A program made the position numbers and the translations under genes. DNA of 64,000 bases from NCBI RefSeq assembly GCF_036174265.1, contig NZ_CP108055.1, positions 620,001-684,000 of the forward strand. Reading direction: 5' to 3'. The notes under the pieces are model-generated. The model ran no database searches and was not told the DNA's origin. It was given only the letters and a program-made list of their open reading frames with translations. This document shows positions 45,773-55,326 of the stretch, in pieces. This DNA comes from Streptomyces sp. NBC_00285. GTDB taxonomy: Bacteria > Actinomycetota > Actinomycetes > Streptomycetales > Streptomycetaceae. How positions within the stretch are numbered: position 1 is the stretch's first letter; every line of letters starts with the position of its first letter.

Positions 45773-46386
45773 AGGACGACTTCGTCTTCGCGGACGAGCT
45801 TGCGTCCGGTAAGGCCGGCATGCGCTGGGACGCAAAGTACGCCACCTGGGACAACTTCACCGGAAAGCCCGTGGACGGGTATCTGGCCAACCGGATCGTC
45901 GGCACGAGGGCGCTGTGCGAAGGGCTGGAACGAGCGCGTGAGAAGTCCGAATCCCTGGGCTTCGGCCTGCTCCTCTGGGACGGTTATCGCCCGCAGCGCG
46001 CCGTCGACTGCTTCGTACGCTGGTCGAAGCAGCCGGAGGACGGCCGCACGAAGGCGCGACACTATCCGAACATCGACCGAGCCGAGATGTTCGAGCAGGG
46101 ATATGTGGCTGCCAGGTCGGGTCACAGTCGGGGCAGCACCATTGACCTCACGCTCTACGACCTGGCTTCCCAAGAGATCCTCCCCATGGGCGGAGCCCAT
46201 GACCTGATGGATTCCATCTCGCACCATGGAGCACAAGGAATCACACAAGCCGAAGCGAGAAGCCGTCAACATCTCCGTACCCTCATGGAGGCCAGCGGTT
46301 TCCGTGCGTACGACTGCGAGTGGTGGCATTACACGCTCACGGACGAACCGTATCCGGACACCTATTTCGACTTTCCCATCATGTAA
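45769..46386 (+). CDS. vanX: VanX zinc D-Ala-D-Ala dipeptidase
   Basis: 205 residues, close to the 202 of enterococcal VanX. It hydrolyses D-Ala-D-Ala so that only D-Ala-D-Lac enters precursors. Zinc ligands and catalytic residues are all present: His119 and Asp126 in SGHSRGSTIDLTL, Glu184 and His187 in DCEWWHYTL, and Arg74 in DGYRPQRAVDCF. No signal peptide, so cytoplasmic as expected. It is the last gene of the vanHAX operon. A 163-bp gap and an unrelated SDR gene follow. Confidence 0.97.
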   Translation: MKDDFVFADELASGKAGMRWDAKYATWDNFTGKPVDGYLANRIVGTRALCEGLERAREKSESLGFGLLLWDGYRPQRAVDCFVRWSKQPEDGRTKARHYPNIDRAEMFEQGYVAARSGHSRGSTIDLTLYDLASQEILPMGGAHDLMDSISHHGAQGITQAEARSRQHLRTLMEASGFRAYDCEWWHYTLTDEPYPDTYFDFPIM

Positions 46387-46555
46387 GTGAGCGACAGCGG
46401 CAACGTCGGTCCAGCCTGCTCCGTCTCCCCACACGCCCCCCGGCGATACCCCCTGCGGGAGTGAGCGGCACAGCTGTCCCGGGAGGTCCCCCTCCGTCCG
46501 ATGGAGCGCTCGACCTCCGGATCGGTCGTGGACCGCTCGTGGCACGATCATGGTC

Positions 46556-47296
46556 ATGAGCATCGAGCAAGGGGATCGCCCCGTCGCCCTGGTCACCGGG
46601 TCCACGTCGGGGATCGGGGAGGCGGTCGCACGGCGGCTGGCGGCGGACGGGATGCGGGTCGTCGTGCACTCGCGGCGCAGCACGGAGGCCGGCCGGGCGC
46701 TGGCGGCAGAACTCGGCGGGGCGTATGTGCGGGCCGATCTGGAGGTGGAGGAAGAGGCCCGGGGGCTGGTCGAGGCCGCGCTCGGTCACTTCGGGCGGCT
46801 GGACGTGCTCGTGAACAACGCGGGTATCAGCCGGCCGATCCCGCACGCGGACCTGGCCGCGGCGACACCGGCGGACTGGCGGCAGCTGCTGGAGGTCAAC
46901 CTCATCGCGCCCTGGGTGCTGTGCACGGCGGCCCTTCCGGCGCTACGGCAGTCCCCCGGGGGCGGCAGCATCGTGAACATCACGAGCCACGCCGGGGTAC
47001 GGCCCAAGGGGTCCTCGGTGCCGTACGCGGCGAGCAAGGCCGCGCTGAACCATGTGACCCGGCTTCTCGCGGCCGCGCTGGGGCCTGACGTGCGGGTGAA
47101 CGCGGTGGCCCCGGGCCTGGTGGACACGCCGATGACGAAGGACTGGATCCAGGCGCACGAGTTGTGGCGGAACCGCGCGCCCATGCACCGTCCGGCCCGG
47201 CCCGCCGACGTGGCCGACCTGGTGGCTTCGGTGCTCGGCAGCAGCTATCTGACCGGTGAGGTCATCGTCCTCGACGGCGGGCTCAACTTGACCTGA
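46556..47296 (+). CDS. Short-chain dehydrogenase/reductase
   Basis: 246 residues (ATG 46550 also possible; no ribosome site for either). Classical SDR: NAD(P) motif TGSTSGIGEAV, NNAGISR, catalytic Ser in NITSHAGV, YxxxK as YAASKAAL and the PG motif AVAPGLVDTPM. The C-terminal GEVIVLDGGLNLT is standard. It resembles 3-oxoacyl-ACP reductase-type and sugar dehydrogenases. Substrate unknown. It is transcribed toward the ROK gene and is the first gene of the stretch that separates vanX from vanS. Confidence 0.88.
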   Translation: MSIEQGDRPVALVTGSTSGIGEAVARRLAADGMRVVVHSRRSTEAGRALAAELGGAYVRADLEVEEEARGLVEAALGHFGRLDVLVNNAGISRPIPHADLAAATPADWRQLLEVNLIAPWVLCTAALPALRQSPGGGSIVNITSHAGVRPKGSSVPYAASKAALNHVTRLLAAALGPDVRVNAVAPGLVDTPMTKDWIQAHELWRNRAPMHRPARPADVADLVASVLGSSYLTGEVIVLDGGLNLT

Positions 47297-47334
47297 GAGC
47301 AAAAGCGTTGAGAGCGCCAGCGGCCCGGCCGAGG

Positions 47335-48573
47335 TCAGGCCGGCACCTCCGTCAACATCCGCCACCCCGGCGCGTAGTTCCCGTGCAGCACCAGCGAGGC
47401 CGCCCCGACCGCGCCCACCGTCTCGCCCATCACGCTCTGTTCGACGGTGACCGCACGGATCGTACGGGCGACGGAGGTGCGGTTGACGGCGGCCTCGACC
47501 TCCTCGCGGATGATCGGCTCGATGCCGCGCAGCGCCTCGCCGCCGAGGACGACCCGGCTGACGTCGAGGAGGCTGGCCGCGCCCCGGGCCGCCTCACCGA
47601 TACGGCGCGCGGCACGTCGTACGACGTCGCCGGCGTCGGGGTCGCCCGCGCGGACGGCGCGGCGCAGGACCTTCCAGTCGTCGTGGACCGAGTCGGGGGC
47701 GCCGGTGAGGCCGATGCGGTCAGCGGCGGTCCGGCCGTGCAGGCGCAGCAGGTCGTCGATGATCGCGGCCGGGCTGACGTAGGGGCCGAGGCAGTCCATG
47801 GCGCCGCATTGGCAGACGCGGTCGCCGGGCTCCACGGCCATGTGGCCGAACTCGCCGGCGTTGCCCGAATCGCCGTGCAGGACGGTGTTGTTGAGGACGA
47901 TGCCGGCGCCAACGCCCGTGCCGTAATAGATGAACAGGAAGCTGCCCGCCCGGTCGGCGCCGCCGATCCAGCGCTCGCCGATGGCGGCGGCGGTGGCGTC
48001 GTTGTCGAGGGCGACGGGCAGGCCGGTGGCCTCGGCGAACATGTCCGCGAGGGGGACGCGGCCCCAGCCGGGGAAGTTCGGCGGGGAGACCACGGCCCCG
48101 GTGGTGCCGTCGAGCGGGCCGGGCGCGGCGATGCCGAGGCCGAGCAGGCGGGTGCGGTCCACGGCGCTGCGGTCCAGGAGCCGGCCGGTCGCGCGGGCGA
48201 TCCGGTCCACGACGTCGGCCGGGTCGCCGGGGTCGGTGAGCCGGAGGCGGCGGCTGCCGATCACCTCGCCGGCCAGGTCGACCACCACGATGACCGCGGC
48301 GTCGGGGTCCAGGTGGACGCCAACGGCGCAGGCCCCGTCGGCCCGGATGGTCAGCAGGGTGCGGCGCTTGCCGCCGCTGGACGGGGCCTGGCCGGATTCC
48401 GCCACCAGGCCGGCGTCGAGGAGTTTGCGGACGACGTTGGAGACGGTCTGGTTGGTCAGGCCGGTGAGGGTGGCCAGTTCGACCCGGCTCACCTGTCCCG
48501 TGGTGCGGATGGCGTCCAGGACGACGGCCTGGTTGTAGCCGCCCACCCGCGGCAGGTTCGTCCCGCTGAGCAT
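47335..48573 (-). CDS. ROK-family transcriptional repressor
   Basis: 412 residues from the ATG at 48573. A winged helix-turn-helix (about 12-65, AVVLDAIRTTGQVSRVELATLTGLTNQTVSNVV in outline) precedes the ROK sugar-kinase fold. FIYYGTGVGAGIV, AGEFGHMAVEPG and the zinc site CQCGAMDC are present; the usual CxCGxxGCxE reads CQCGAMDCLG, so the last Glu is changed. It is divergent from the ABC importer and mannosidase genes and probably represses them until a mannoside ligand binds. A palindrome in the shared promoter is a likely operator. Confidence 0.9.
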   Translation of the reverse strand: MLSGTNLPRVGGYNQAVVLDAIRTTGQVSRVELATLTGLTNQTVSNVVRKLLDAGLVAESGQAPSSGGKRRTLLTIRADGACAVGVHLDPDAAVIVVVDLAGEVIGSRRLRLTDPGDPADVVDRIARATGRLLDRSAVDRTRLLGLGIAAPGPLDGTTGAVVSPPNFPGWGRVPLADMFAEATGLPVALDNDATAAAIGERWIGGADRAGSFLFIYYGTGVGAGIVLNNTVLHGDSGNAGEFGHMAVEPGDRVCQCGAMDCLGPYVSPAAIIDDLLRLHGRTAADRIGLTGAPDSVHDDWKVLRRAVRAGDPDAGDVVRRAARRIGEAARGAASLLDVSRVVLGGEALRGIEPIIREEVEAAVNRTSVARTIRAVTVEQSVMGETVGAVGAASLVLHGNYAPGWRMLTEVPA

Positions 48574-48675
48574 CGTCACCTGTCGGTCACCTGATCCCCT
48601 CACGTCTACCCCGATCCCCCCTCGGAGGGCCTCGACGAGTCCTCCGACGGACGAAAGTTTACATACTCGAAGCAT

Positions 48676-48704
48676 TGACTTCATCCATCAAATGGATTTA
48701 GCTA
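48676..48704 (+). promoter_or_regulatory. Promoter with embedded palindrome before the sugar ABC operon
   Basis: TTGACT (48676-48681) and TTAGCT (48699-48704) are 17 bp apart. The spacer contains ATCCATCAAATGGAT (48684-48698), a perfect 6-bp-arm palindrome, well placed for ROK repression. Confidence 0.55.
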
Positions 48705-48835
48705 CGCCCATAAAATCCGGCCACCTGGCCAGTCAGCGCAGTGCGGCGCCGAGCGTGGAACCGCCGTCCGACCTGGTCTCCCGGCCCCAAGAACTCGCGG
48801 CTTTCCCTCAGGTTTCGCGTCCCGGAGGAACCACT

Positions 48836-50215
48836 GTGCGCTCGAGAATCATCACCGCCGCGGCCTTCACCGCCGCCACCGCCCTGGCCCTGACCGGCTG
48901 CGGTTCGGGCTCGTCAGGCAGCTCGTCCAAGTCCATCAAGGTCGTCTACTGGCAGAACCTGGACAGCACGAACAAGCTCCAGGCCAACTTCCTCGACACG
49001 ATGGTGAAGGAGTTCACCAAGGCCAACCCGGGCACCAAGGTCAAGCTGGTGCCGGTGACCGCCTCCGAGAACGACTACTACACCAAGATCCAGCTCATGA
49101 TGCGCTCCCCCGCGACGGCACCCGACCTGGTATACGAGGACACCGCGCTCATCAACTCCGACATCGCGGGCGGCTACCTCAAGCCGCTGGACACCTACAC
49201 CGCGAAGTGGGCCGACTGGTCGCAGTACGCCAAGGCCGCCAAGGGCGCGGTGACCGGAGCCTCCGACGGCAAGGTCTACGCCGTCCCGGACGACACCGAC
49301 ACCCGCGGGATCTGGTACAACAAGCAGCTTCTGCAGAAGGCCGGGGTCGCCGTGCCCTGGCAGCCGAAGACCTGGGCCGACGTGATCGCCGTCGCCAAGA
49401 AGATCAAGGCGAAGCTGCCCGGGGTGACCCCGCTCAACCTGTACACCGGCCAGGCGGGCGGCGAGGCGTCCTCCATGCAGGGCTTCGAGATGCTGCTGTA
49501 CGGCACCCCGGCCGGCGACAAGTCGCTCTACGACGCCTCGCAGAAGAAGTGGGTCGTGGGCAGCCAGGGCTTCAAGGACGCGCTGGACTTCGTCCACACC
49601 GTGTACGGCCAGGGGCTGGGCCCGTCCAAGGAGCAGGCGCTCGGCGCCAACTTCGGCACCGCCGTGGGCACGGAGCTGATCCCCGAGGGCAAGCTGGCGA
49701 TCGACATCGACGGCTCCTGGATGCCCAACAACTGGAGTTCGTCGGCGGCCAAGCCGTGGGCCGAGTGGCAGTCGGTGATGGGCACCGCGGCCATGCCGAC
49801 GCAGAACGGCCAGGCACCGGGTCGTACCAGCATGTCCGGCGGGTGGGCCTGGTCGATCCCCGCGAAGGCGGGCAACCCCGATCTCGCGTGGAAGTTCCTG
49901 TCGACCACACTCCAGACGAAGACCAACGCCGCCCGGTGGAACGCCACCAACGCCAACATCGCGGTGCGCACGGACGTCGCCTCGGACCCGACGTACCTCA
50001 AGTCCGTGCCGACCAACGAGTTCTTCACCGAGCTGGTCGCCGACACCCACTACCGTCCCGGGCTGCCCGCCTACAACCAGGTCTCGACCGCGATCCAGAA
50101 GGCGATGGAGTCCGTGACGACCGGTCAGGCCTCCGTCGACAAGGCCGCCTCGACCTTCGATAACGATGTCAAGGCGGCGGTGGGCGGCGACAAGACCGTG
50201 GAGGGCTCTTCGTGA
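48836..50215 (+). CDS. ABC transporter sugar-binding lipoprotein
   Basis: 459 residues from a GTG with GGAGGAA upstream. A lipoprotein signal (RIITAAAFTAATALALTGCGSG) anchors it outside the membrane. The fold is a family 1 solute-binding protein: IKVVYWQNLDSTNKL, the DLVYEDTALIN site, RGIWYNKQLLQKAGV and GKLAIDIDGSWMPNNW. It delivers a sugar to the two permeases that follow. Its stop overlaps the first permease start (GTGA). With the GH38 enzyme downstream, an alpha-mannoside oligosaccharide is the likely ligand. No ATPase is encoded here; such systems use a shared MsiK-type ATPase. Confidence 0.9.
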   Translation: MRSRIITAAAFTAATALALTGCGSGSSGSSSKSIKVVYWQNLDSTNKLQANFLDTMVKEFTKANPGTKVKLVPVTASENDYYTKIQLMMRSPATAPDLVYEDTALINSDIAGGYLKPLDTYTAKWADWSQYAKAAKGAVTGASDGKVYAVPDDTDTRGIWYNKQLLQKAGVAVPWQPKTWADVIAVAKKIKAKLPGVTPLNLYTGQAGGEASSMQGFEMLLYGTPAGDKSLYDASQKKWVVGSQGFKDALDFVHTVYGQGLGPSKEQALGANFGTAVGTELIPEGKLAIDIDGSWMPNNWSSSAAKPWAEWQSVMGTAAMPTQNGQAPGRTSMSGGWAWSIPAKAGNPDLAWKFLSTTLQTKTNAARWNATNANIAVRTDVASDPTYLKSVPTNEFFTELVADTHYRPGLPAYNQVSTAIQKAMESVTTGQASVDKAASTFDNDVKAAVGGDKTVEGSS

Positions 50216-51144
50216 CCGTTCTCGCTCCGGCACCTCACGGGACCGGTGGTCACCACCGTCGGTCCCGTGGGGTGCCCGCCCCGGCCGTCCGCGCGCTGCT
50301 GCGCGGCCTGCCCACGGTCCCGGCCGTGATCCTGCTGGCCGTGTTCCTGGCCGGTCCGATCGCGTACTGCGTGTACTACGCGTTCACCGACATGCAGCTC
50401 ACCGGAGCCTCCGGCACCCACTTCGTCGGCGTCGACAACTTCACCAGGGCGTTCAAGGACACCGACTTCCTCAACGCGATGTGGCTGACCCTGGTCTTCG
50501 TGGTCGGCTCCGCCGTGATCGGCCAGAACACCCTCGGGCTCGCGCTGGCCGTCCTGATGCAGAAGGCCACCAAGCCGGTACGGTCCCTGGTCAACGGCGT
50601 GGTCATCGCCGCCTGGGTGCTGCCCGAGGTGGTCGCCGGATATCTGATGTACGCCTTCTTCTACGACCAGGGCTCGCTCAACTCGCTGCTGGGCGCGCTG
50701 CATCTGCCGGACCAGAACTGGCTGTACACGATGCCGATCCTCGCGGTGTGCCTGGCCAACGTGTGGCGGGGCACCGCGTTCTCCCTGATGGTCTTCACCG
50801 CGGCCATCAACGATGTCCCCCAGGAGCTCGTGGAGGCCGCTGAGATGGACGGCGCGAACCCCTGGCAGCGACTGTGGCGGGTCGTCCTGCCGGTCATCAG
50901 GCCCTCGATCCTGACCAACCTGATGCTGATCACGCTGCAGACGCTCTCCGTCTTCGGGCTGATCTACACCATGACCCGCGGCGGCCCCGGCAACAAGAGC
51001 GAGACCCTGCCGATCTTCATGTACCAACAGGCCTTCCAGAACAGCCTGATCGGCTACGGCACCGCCATCGCCCTCGTGCTGCTGGTGGTCGGCGCCCTGT
51101 TCTCCGTCGTGTACATCCGGCTGCTGAAACTGGAGGACGACTGA
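50212..51144 (+). CDS. ABC sugar transporter permease 1
   Basis: 310 residues; GTG overlaps the binding-protein stop. Six hydrophobic spans are visible, starting at VPAVILLAVFLAGPIAYCVYYAF. The cytoplasmic EAA loop that contacts the ATPase reads EAAEMDGANPWQRLWRVVLPVIRP. This is a MalF-type component of a carbohydrate uptake family 1 importer. It is coupled to permease 2 by a TGATG overlap. Confidence 0.93.
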   Translation: MTVLAPAPHGTGGHHRRSRGVPAPAVRALLRGLPTVPAVILLAVFLAGPIAYCVYYAFTDMQLTGASGTHFVGVDNFTRAFKDTDFLNAMWLTLVFVVGSAVIGQNTLGLALAVLMQKATKPVRSLVNGVVIAAWVLPEVVAGYLMYAFFYDQGSLNSLLGALHLPDQNWLYTMPILAVCLANVWRGTAFSLMVFTAAINDVPQELVEAAEMDGANPWQRLWRVVLPVIRPSILTNLMLITLQTLSVFGLIYTMTRGGPGNKSETLPIFMYQQAFQNSLIGYGTAIALVLLVVGALFSVVYIRLLKLEDD

Positions 51145-52037
51145 TGGCCGCCGTCGCCACGACTCCCCCCGAGACCGTCACCAAGGTCCCTGCGGCGTCC
51201 AGCCGTCCACGGGGGCGCCGGATCCGTCCGGGGCGCGTCACGGTCAACGTCGTCCTGCTCGCCGTGTCCGTGCTGTACGTCCTGCCGCTGCTGTGGATGG
51301 CGCTCGCCTCGGTGAGCGACACCAACTCCTTCCGGCTCACGTGGCCTTCGTCGCTGACCCTCGACAATTTCGACGCGGTCCTCAACGTCGACACCACCTA
51401 CCGGCCCATGCTCAACAGCCTGCTGCTGTGCGGCTTCGGCACGGCGGTGACCGTGGTGGCGTCGGTGCTCGCCGCCTACCCGCTGTCCCGCTACCGGTCC
51501 CGGCTGCGGCGGCCGTTCCTGTACACGATCCTGTTCTCCACCGGTCTGCCCATCACCGCCGTGATGATCCCGGTCTACAGCATGTTCGTGCAGGTGAACC
51601 TGATCGACTCGATGCCCGGCACGACCCTGTTCCTGGCCGCGTCCGCGCTGCCCTTCGGGATCTGGCTGATGAAGAACTTCATGGACGGCGTTCCGATCGT
51701 CCTGGAAGAGGCCGCCCGGATCGACGGCGCCAACACCATGCAGGTGCTGTGGCGGGTGGTGCTGCCGCTGATGCGTCCCGGTGTCGTCGTGGTCACCATC
51801 TTCACGTTCATCGGCATGTGGGGGAACTTCTTCGTCCCCTTCATCCTGTTGCTCTCACCGGAGAAACTTCCCGCGTCCGTCAGCGTGTTCACGTTCCTCA
51901 GCGCCCATGACCAGACGCAGTACGGACAGTTGTCGGCGTTCTCTCTCCTGTACTCCATGCCCGTCGTCCTGCTGTATCTGCTGCTGGCTCGCAAGCTGGG
52001 CGGCGGGTTCGCACTCGGCGGGGCCCTGAAGGGCTGA
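51144..52037 (+). CDS. ABC sugar transporter permease 2
   Basis: 297 residues; ATG overlaps the permease 1 stop. MalG-type membrane component with about six spans (VVLLAVSVLYVLPLLWMALAS and others) and the EAA loop EEAARIDGANTMQVLWRVVLPLMRP. A Pro/Arg-rich N-terminal tail precedes the first span. The GH38 mannosidase follows by 60 bp in the same direction. Confidence 0.93.
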   Translation: MAAVATTPPETVTKVPAASSRPRGRRIRPGRVTVNVVLLAVSVLYVLPLLWMALASVSDTNSFRLTWPSSLTLDNFDAVLNVDTTYRPMLNSLLLCGFGTAVTVVASVLAAYPLSRYRSRLRRPFLYTILFSTGLPITAVMIPVYSMFVQVNLIDSMPGTTLFLAASALPFGIWLMKNFMDGVPIVLEEAARIDGANTMQVLWRVVLPLMRPGVVVVTIFTFIGMWGNFFVPFILLLSPEKLPASVSVFTFLSAHDQTQYGQLSAFSLLYSMPVVLLYLLLARKLGGGFALGGALKG

Positions 52038-52097
52038 CCGCCGGCGTCGCAGGGCCGAACTCCCCCACCTCGTACGTCCCACGGAGAAAGACACCTG

Positions 52098-55000
52098 ATG
52101 CACAACGACCGTGAAGTCACCGAACAGCGGCTGGCCCGCGTGCTCGAGGAGCGGGTACGGCCCGCCGTCCACGCCCGGTCCGTTCCCCTCGACGTGGAGA
52201 TCTGGAACGTTCCCGGCGAGCCCGTGCCGGTCCGTGAGGGTCTGGCCGCTCCCTACCGGCCGGCCGGGGTCGGCGAGTGGTGGGGGCCCGCCTGGTCGAC
52301 GAGCTGGTTCAAGGTCAGCGGGACCGTTCCGGAGCGGTGGGCCGGTGCGACCGTGGAGGCGGTGCTGGATCTCGGGTTCGCCACCCACTCCGCGGGCTTC
52401 TCCGCCGAGGGGCTGGTCTACCGGGCCGACGGCACCGCCGTGAAGGCGCTCAACCCGCGCAACACCTGGCTGCCGGTGGCCGAACGGGCCGTGGGCGGTG
52501 AGGAGTTCGTCGCCTTCATCGAGGCAGCCGCCAACCCGGTCGTGATGCACACCGCTCCCGGCGAACTCGTCTTCGGGCCCACGTCGGTGGGCGGACGGGC
52601 ACCGTGGCTGGGCGACCCCGCCGCGGACCCCGGGGAGCCCCTGTACCGGCTGCGGCGCCTGGACCTCGCCGTGTTCGACCGGGAGGTCCACGAACTCGTG
52701 CAGGACCTGGAGGTGTCGGGACAGCTGATGCCCGAGCTGTCCGTCGACGATCCGCGCCGCTGGCAGATCCTGCGGGCCGTCGAGTCGGCCCTCGACGCGA
52801 TCGACCTGCAGGACGTCAGCGGCAGCGCGGCGGCCGCCCGGGCCGCTCTCGCTCCGGTACTGGCGTCGCCCGCGCACGCGAGCGCGCACCGGATCTCGGC
52901 GGTGGGGCACGCGCACATCGACACCGCCTGGCTGTGGCCGCTGCGCGAGACCGTCCGCAAAGTGGCCCGAACCGTCTCCAACGTCACCCAACTCATGGAC
53001 GACCACCCGGAGTTCAGGTTCGTCATGTCCCAGGCACAGCAGCTCGCCTGGCTGAAGGAACACCGGCCCGAGGTGTACGCGCGGGCGCAGGAGAAGGCGA
53101 AGACCGGGCAGTTCCTGCCGGCCGGCAGCCTGTGGGTGGAGCCCGACACCAACATCAGCGGCGGCGAGGCACTGGTGCGCCAGTTCGTCCACGGGAAGCG
53201 GTTCTTCCTGGAGGAGTTCGGCGTCGAGACCGAGGAGATGTGGCTGCCGGACACCTTCGGCTACAACGCGGCCCTGCCGCAGCTGATGAAGCTCGCCGGG
53301 GTGCGGTGGTTCCTGACGCAGAAGATGTCCTGGAACACCACCAACAAGTTCCCGCACCACACGTTCTGGTGGGAGGGCATCGACGGCACCCGGATCTTCA
53401 GCCACTTCCCGCCTGTCGACAGCTACAACGGCGAGCTGTCCGGCGCCGACATCGCCCACAGTGTGAGGAACTTCCAGGACAAGGCCGGCGCCAACCACTC
53501 GCTGATCCCCTTCGGCTACGGCGACGGCGGTGGCGGCCCCACCCGGGAGATGCTCGCCCGCGCCGAACGGTTCAGGGACCTGGAGGGCTCGGCGCGCGTC
53601 GACATCGAGGGGCCCGCGGACTTCTTCCGGCGCGCGCACGACGAGTACGAGGCGAACGGCGGCGCACCCGTGTGGTCCGGTGAGCTCTATCTGGAGTTCC
53701 ACCGCGGCACCCTCACCAGCCAGCTCGCCACCAAGCAGGGCAACAGGCGCAGTGAACACCTGCTGCGCGAGGCCGAGTTGTGGGCGGCGACCGCCGCCGT
53801 ACGGCACGGGTCCCCGTACCCGTACGAGGCGTTGGACCGGCTGTGGAAGACGGTGCTGCTGCACCAGTTCCACGACATCCTGCCCGGGACGTCCATCGCG
53901 TGGGTGCACCGGGAGGCAGAGGAGACGTACGCGGCCGTGGCACGGGAGCTGGAGGAGCTGATCGGCGCGGCACAGAGGACGCTGGCGGGGCGGCCCGACG
54001 GCACGGTCGTCTTCAACTCGGCGCCCCATGTCCGGGGCGGTGTCCCGGCGTTCGGTGCGGGCCCGCGCGCGGAGACCGTCGACGCCCCGGCGGCGCCGGT
54101 ACCGGACGGGGACGGCTTCGTCCTCGACAACGGTCTGGTGCGGGTGGTGGTGGACGCCGACGGGCTGATCACCTCCGCCTACGACCACGCGGCCGACCGG
54201 GAGGCCCTGGCACCCGGGGCGGTCGGCAACCTGCTCCAGCTCCACCAGGACTTCCCGAACCAGTGGGACGCCTGGGACGTCGACGTCTTCTACCGCAACA
54301 CGGTCCGCGATCTCACCGACACCGAGTCCGTCACGGCGACCGGCGACGCCGTGCGTGTGGTCCGGGTGTTCGGCGCGTCGAGGATCGAGCAGACACTGTC
54401 GCTCCGGGCCGGTTCACGCCGGCTGGAGATCGACACCGTCGTCGACTGGCGGGAGCAGGAGAAGTTCCTCAAGGCCGCCTTCCCGCTGGACGTCCGGGCG
54501 GCCCACTCGACCGCCGAGATCCCCTTCGGACACGTCGAGCGGCCCACGCACACCAACACCAGCTGGGACGCGGCCAAGTTCGAGACATGCGCCCACCGCT
54601 TCCTGCATGTCGGCGAGCCCGACTGGGGAGCCGCCCTGGTCAACGACTCCTCCTACGGTCACGACGTCACCCGCGACGTCCGGCCCGACGGCGGTACGAC
54701 CACCACGGTCCGCCTCTCCCTGCTGCGCGCCGCCCGCTTCCCCGACCCGGACCAGGACCAGGGCACCCACCGGCTCGGTTACGCGCTGGTGATCGGCGCC
54801 GACGTGTCCGACGCACGGCGCGAGGGATACCGCTTCAACCTGCCCGAGCGGACGGTGCCCGGCAGCGCGACGGTCGCCCCGCTCCTCTCCGTGGACCACG
54901 CCGGGGTCGTCGTGGAGGCGGTCAAGCTCGCCGACGACCGCAGCGGGGACGTGATCGTGCGCCTCTACGAGTCCCGCGGCACCCGCGCCGCAGCCACTCT

Positions 55001-55172
55001 CACTCCCGGGTTCCCCCTGGCCTCGGCCATCGTGACCGATCTGCTGGAGCGCCCGCTGGACGATCCGTCGAGCCACCGGCAGGTGGGCGGGGAAGTCCGG
55101 TTGACGCTACGGCCGTTCCAGATCCTCACCCTGCGGCTGCACCCTGCGTCGGACACCTCGGAACGCCGGTGA
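52098..55172 (+). CDS. Alpha-mannosidase, GH38
   Basis: 1024 residues; ATG about 10 nt after GGAGAAAG. No signal peptide, so it acts in the cytoplasm on imported oligosaccharides. The metal-binding start of the catalytic domain is SAVGHAHIDTAWLWPLRETVRK (key residues HAHID near 270), and the nucleophile Asp lies in MWLPDTFGYNAALPQ near 383. SWNTTNKFPHHTFWWEGIDG and LHQFHDILPGTSI are further GH38 blocks, and the C-terminal half is the beta-sandwich. It is the last gene of the ROK-controlled importer operon, and hydrolyses alpha-mannosides taken up by it. Confidence 0.94.
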   Translation: MHNDREVTEQRLARVLEERVRPAVHARSVPLDVEIWNVPGEPVPVREGLAAPYRPAGVGEWWGPAWSTSWFKVSGTVPERWAGATVEAVLDLGFATHSAGFSAEGLVYRADGTAVKALNPRNTWLPVAERAVGGEEFVAFIEAAANPVVMHTAPGELVFGPTSVGGRAPWLGDPAADPGEPLYRLRRLDLAVFDREVHELVQDLEVSGQLMPELSVDDPRRWQILRAVESALDAIDLQDVSGSAAAARAALAPVLASPAHASAHRISAVGHAHIDTAWLWPLRETVRKVARTVSNVTQLMDDHPEFRFVMSQAQQLAWLKEHRPEVYARAQEKAKTGQFLPAGSLWVEPDTNISGGEALVRQFVHGKRFFLEEFGVETEEMWLPDTFGYNAALPQLMKLAGVRWFLTQKMSWNTTNKFPHHTFWWEGIDGTRIFSHFPPVDSYNGELSGADIAHSVRNFQDKAGANHSLIPFGYGDGGGGPTREMLARAERFRDLEGSARVDIEGPADFFRRAHDEYEANGGAPVWSGELYLEFHRGTLTSQLATKQGNRRSEHLLREAELWAATAAVRHGSPYPYEALDRLWKTVLLHQFHDILPGTSIAWVHREAEETYAAVARELEELIGAAQRTLAGRPDGTVVFNSAPHVRGGVPAFGAGPRAETVDAPAAPVPDGDGFVLDNGLVRVVVDADGLITSAYDHAADREALAPGAVGNLLQLHQDFPNQWDAWDVDVFYRNTVRDLTDTESVTATGDAVRVVRVFGASRIEQTLSLRAGSRRLEIDTVVDWREQEKFLKAAFPLDVRAAHSTAEIPFGHVERPTHTNTSWDAAKFETCAHRFLHVGEPDWGAALVNDSSYGHDVTRDVRPDGGTTTTVRLSLLRAARFPDPDQDQGTHRLGYALVIGADVSDARREGYRFNLPERTVPGSATVAPLLSVDHAGVVVEAVKLADDRSGDVIVRLYESRGTRAAATLTPGFPLASAIVTDLLERPLDDPSSHRQVGGEVRLTLRPFQILTLRLHPASDTSERR

Positions 55173-55314
55173 GCGAACGCGCGCACCGACCCAGGTCACC
55201 CCTTCGACGCTCCGGCGTCCGCGCAGGGCCCGCCGGCGACACCCCGCGTCGAGGAGGGCCAAGGGCTTTGAGGCGTGCGCCCCTCGAAACCCCGTGTCGG
55301 AGACCGGCCGGTCC

Positions 55315-55320
55315 TAGGAT
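55315..55320 (+). promoter_or_regulatory. -10 element of a probably leaderless gene
   Basis: TAGGAT lies 6 nt before the ATG of the SRPBCC gene. That spacing puts transcription start at or near the A of ATG, a common Streptomyces leaderless layout. No clear -35 is seen. Confidence 0.55.
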
Positions 55321-55326
55321 CGGGCC

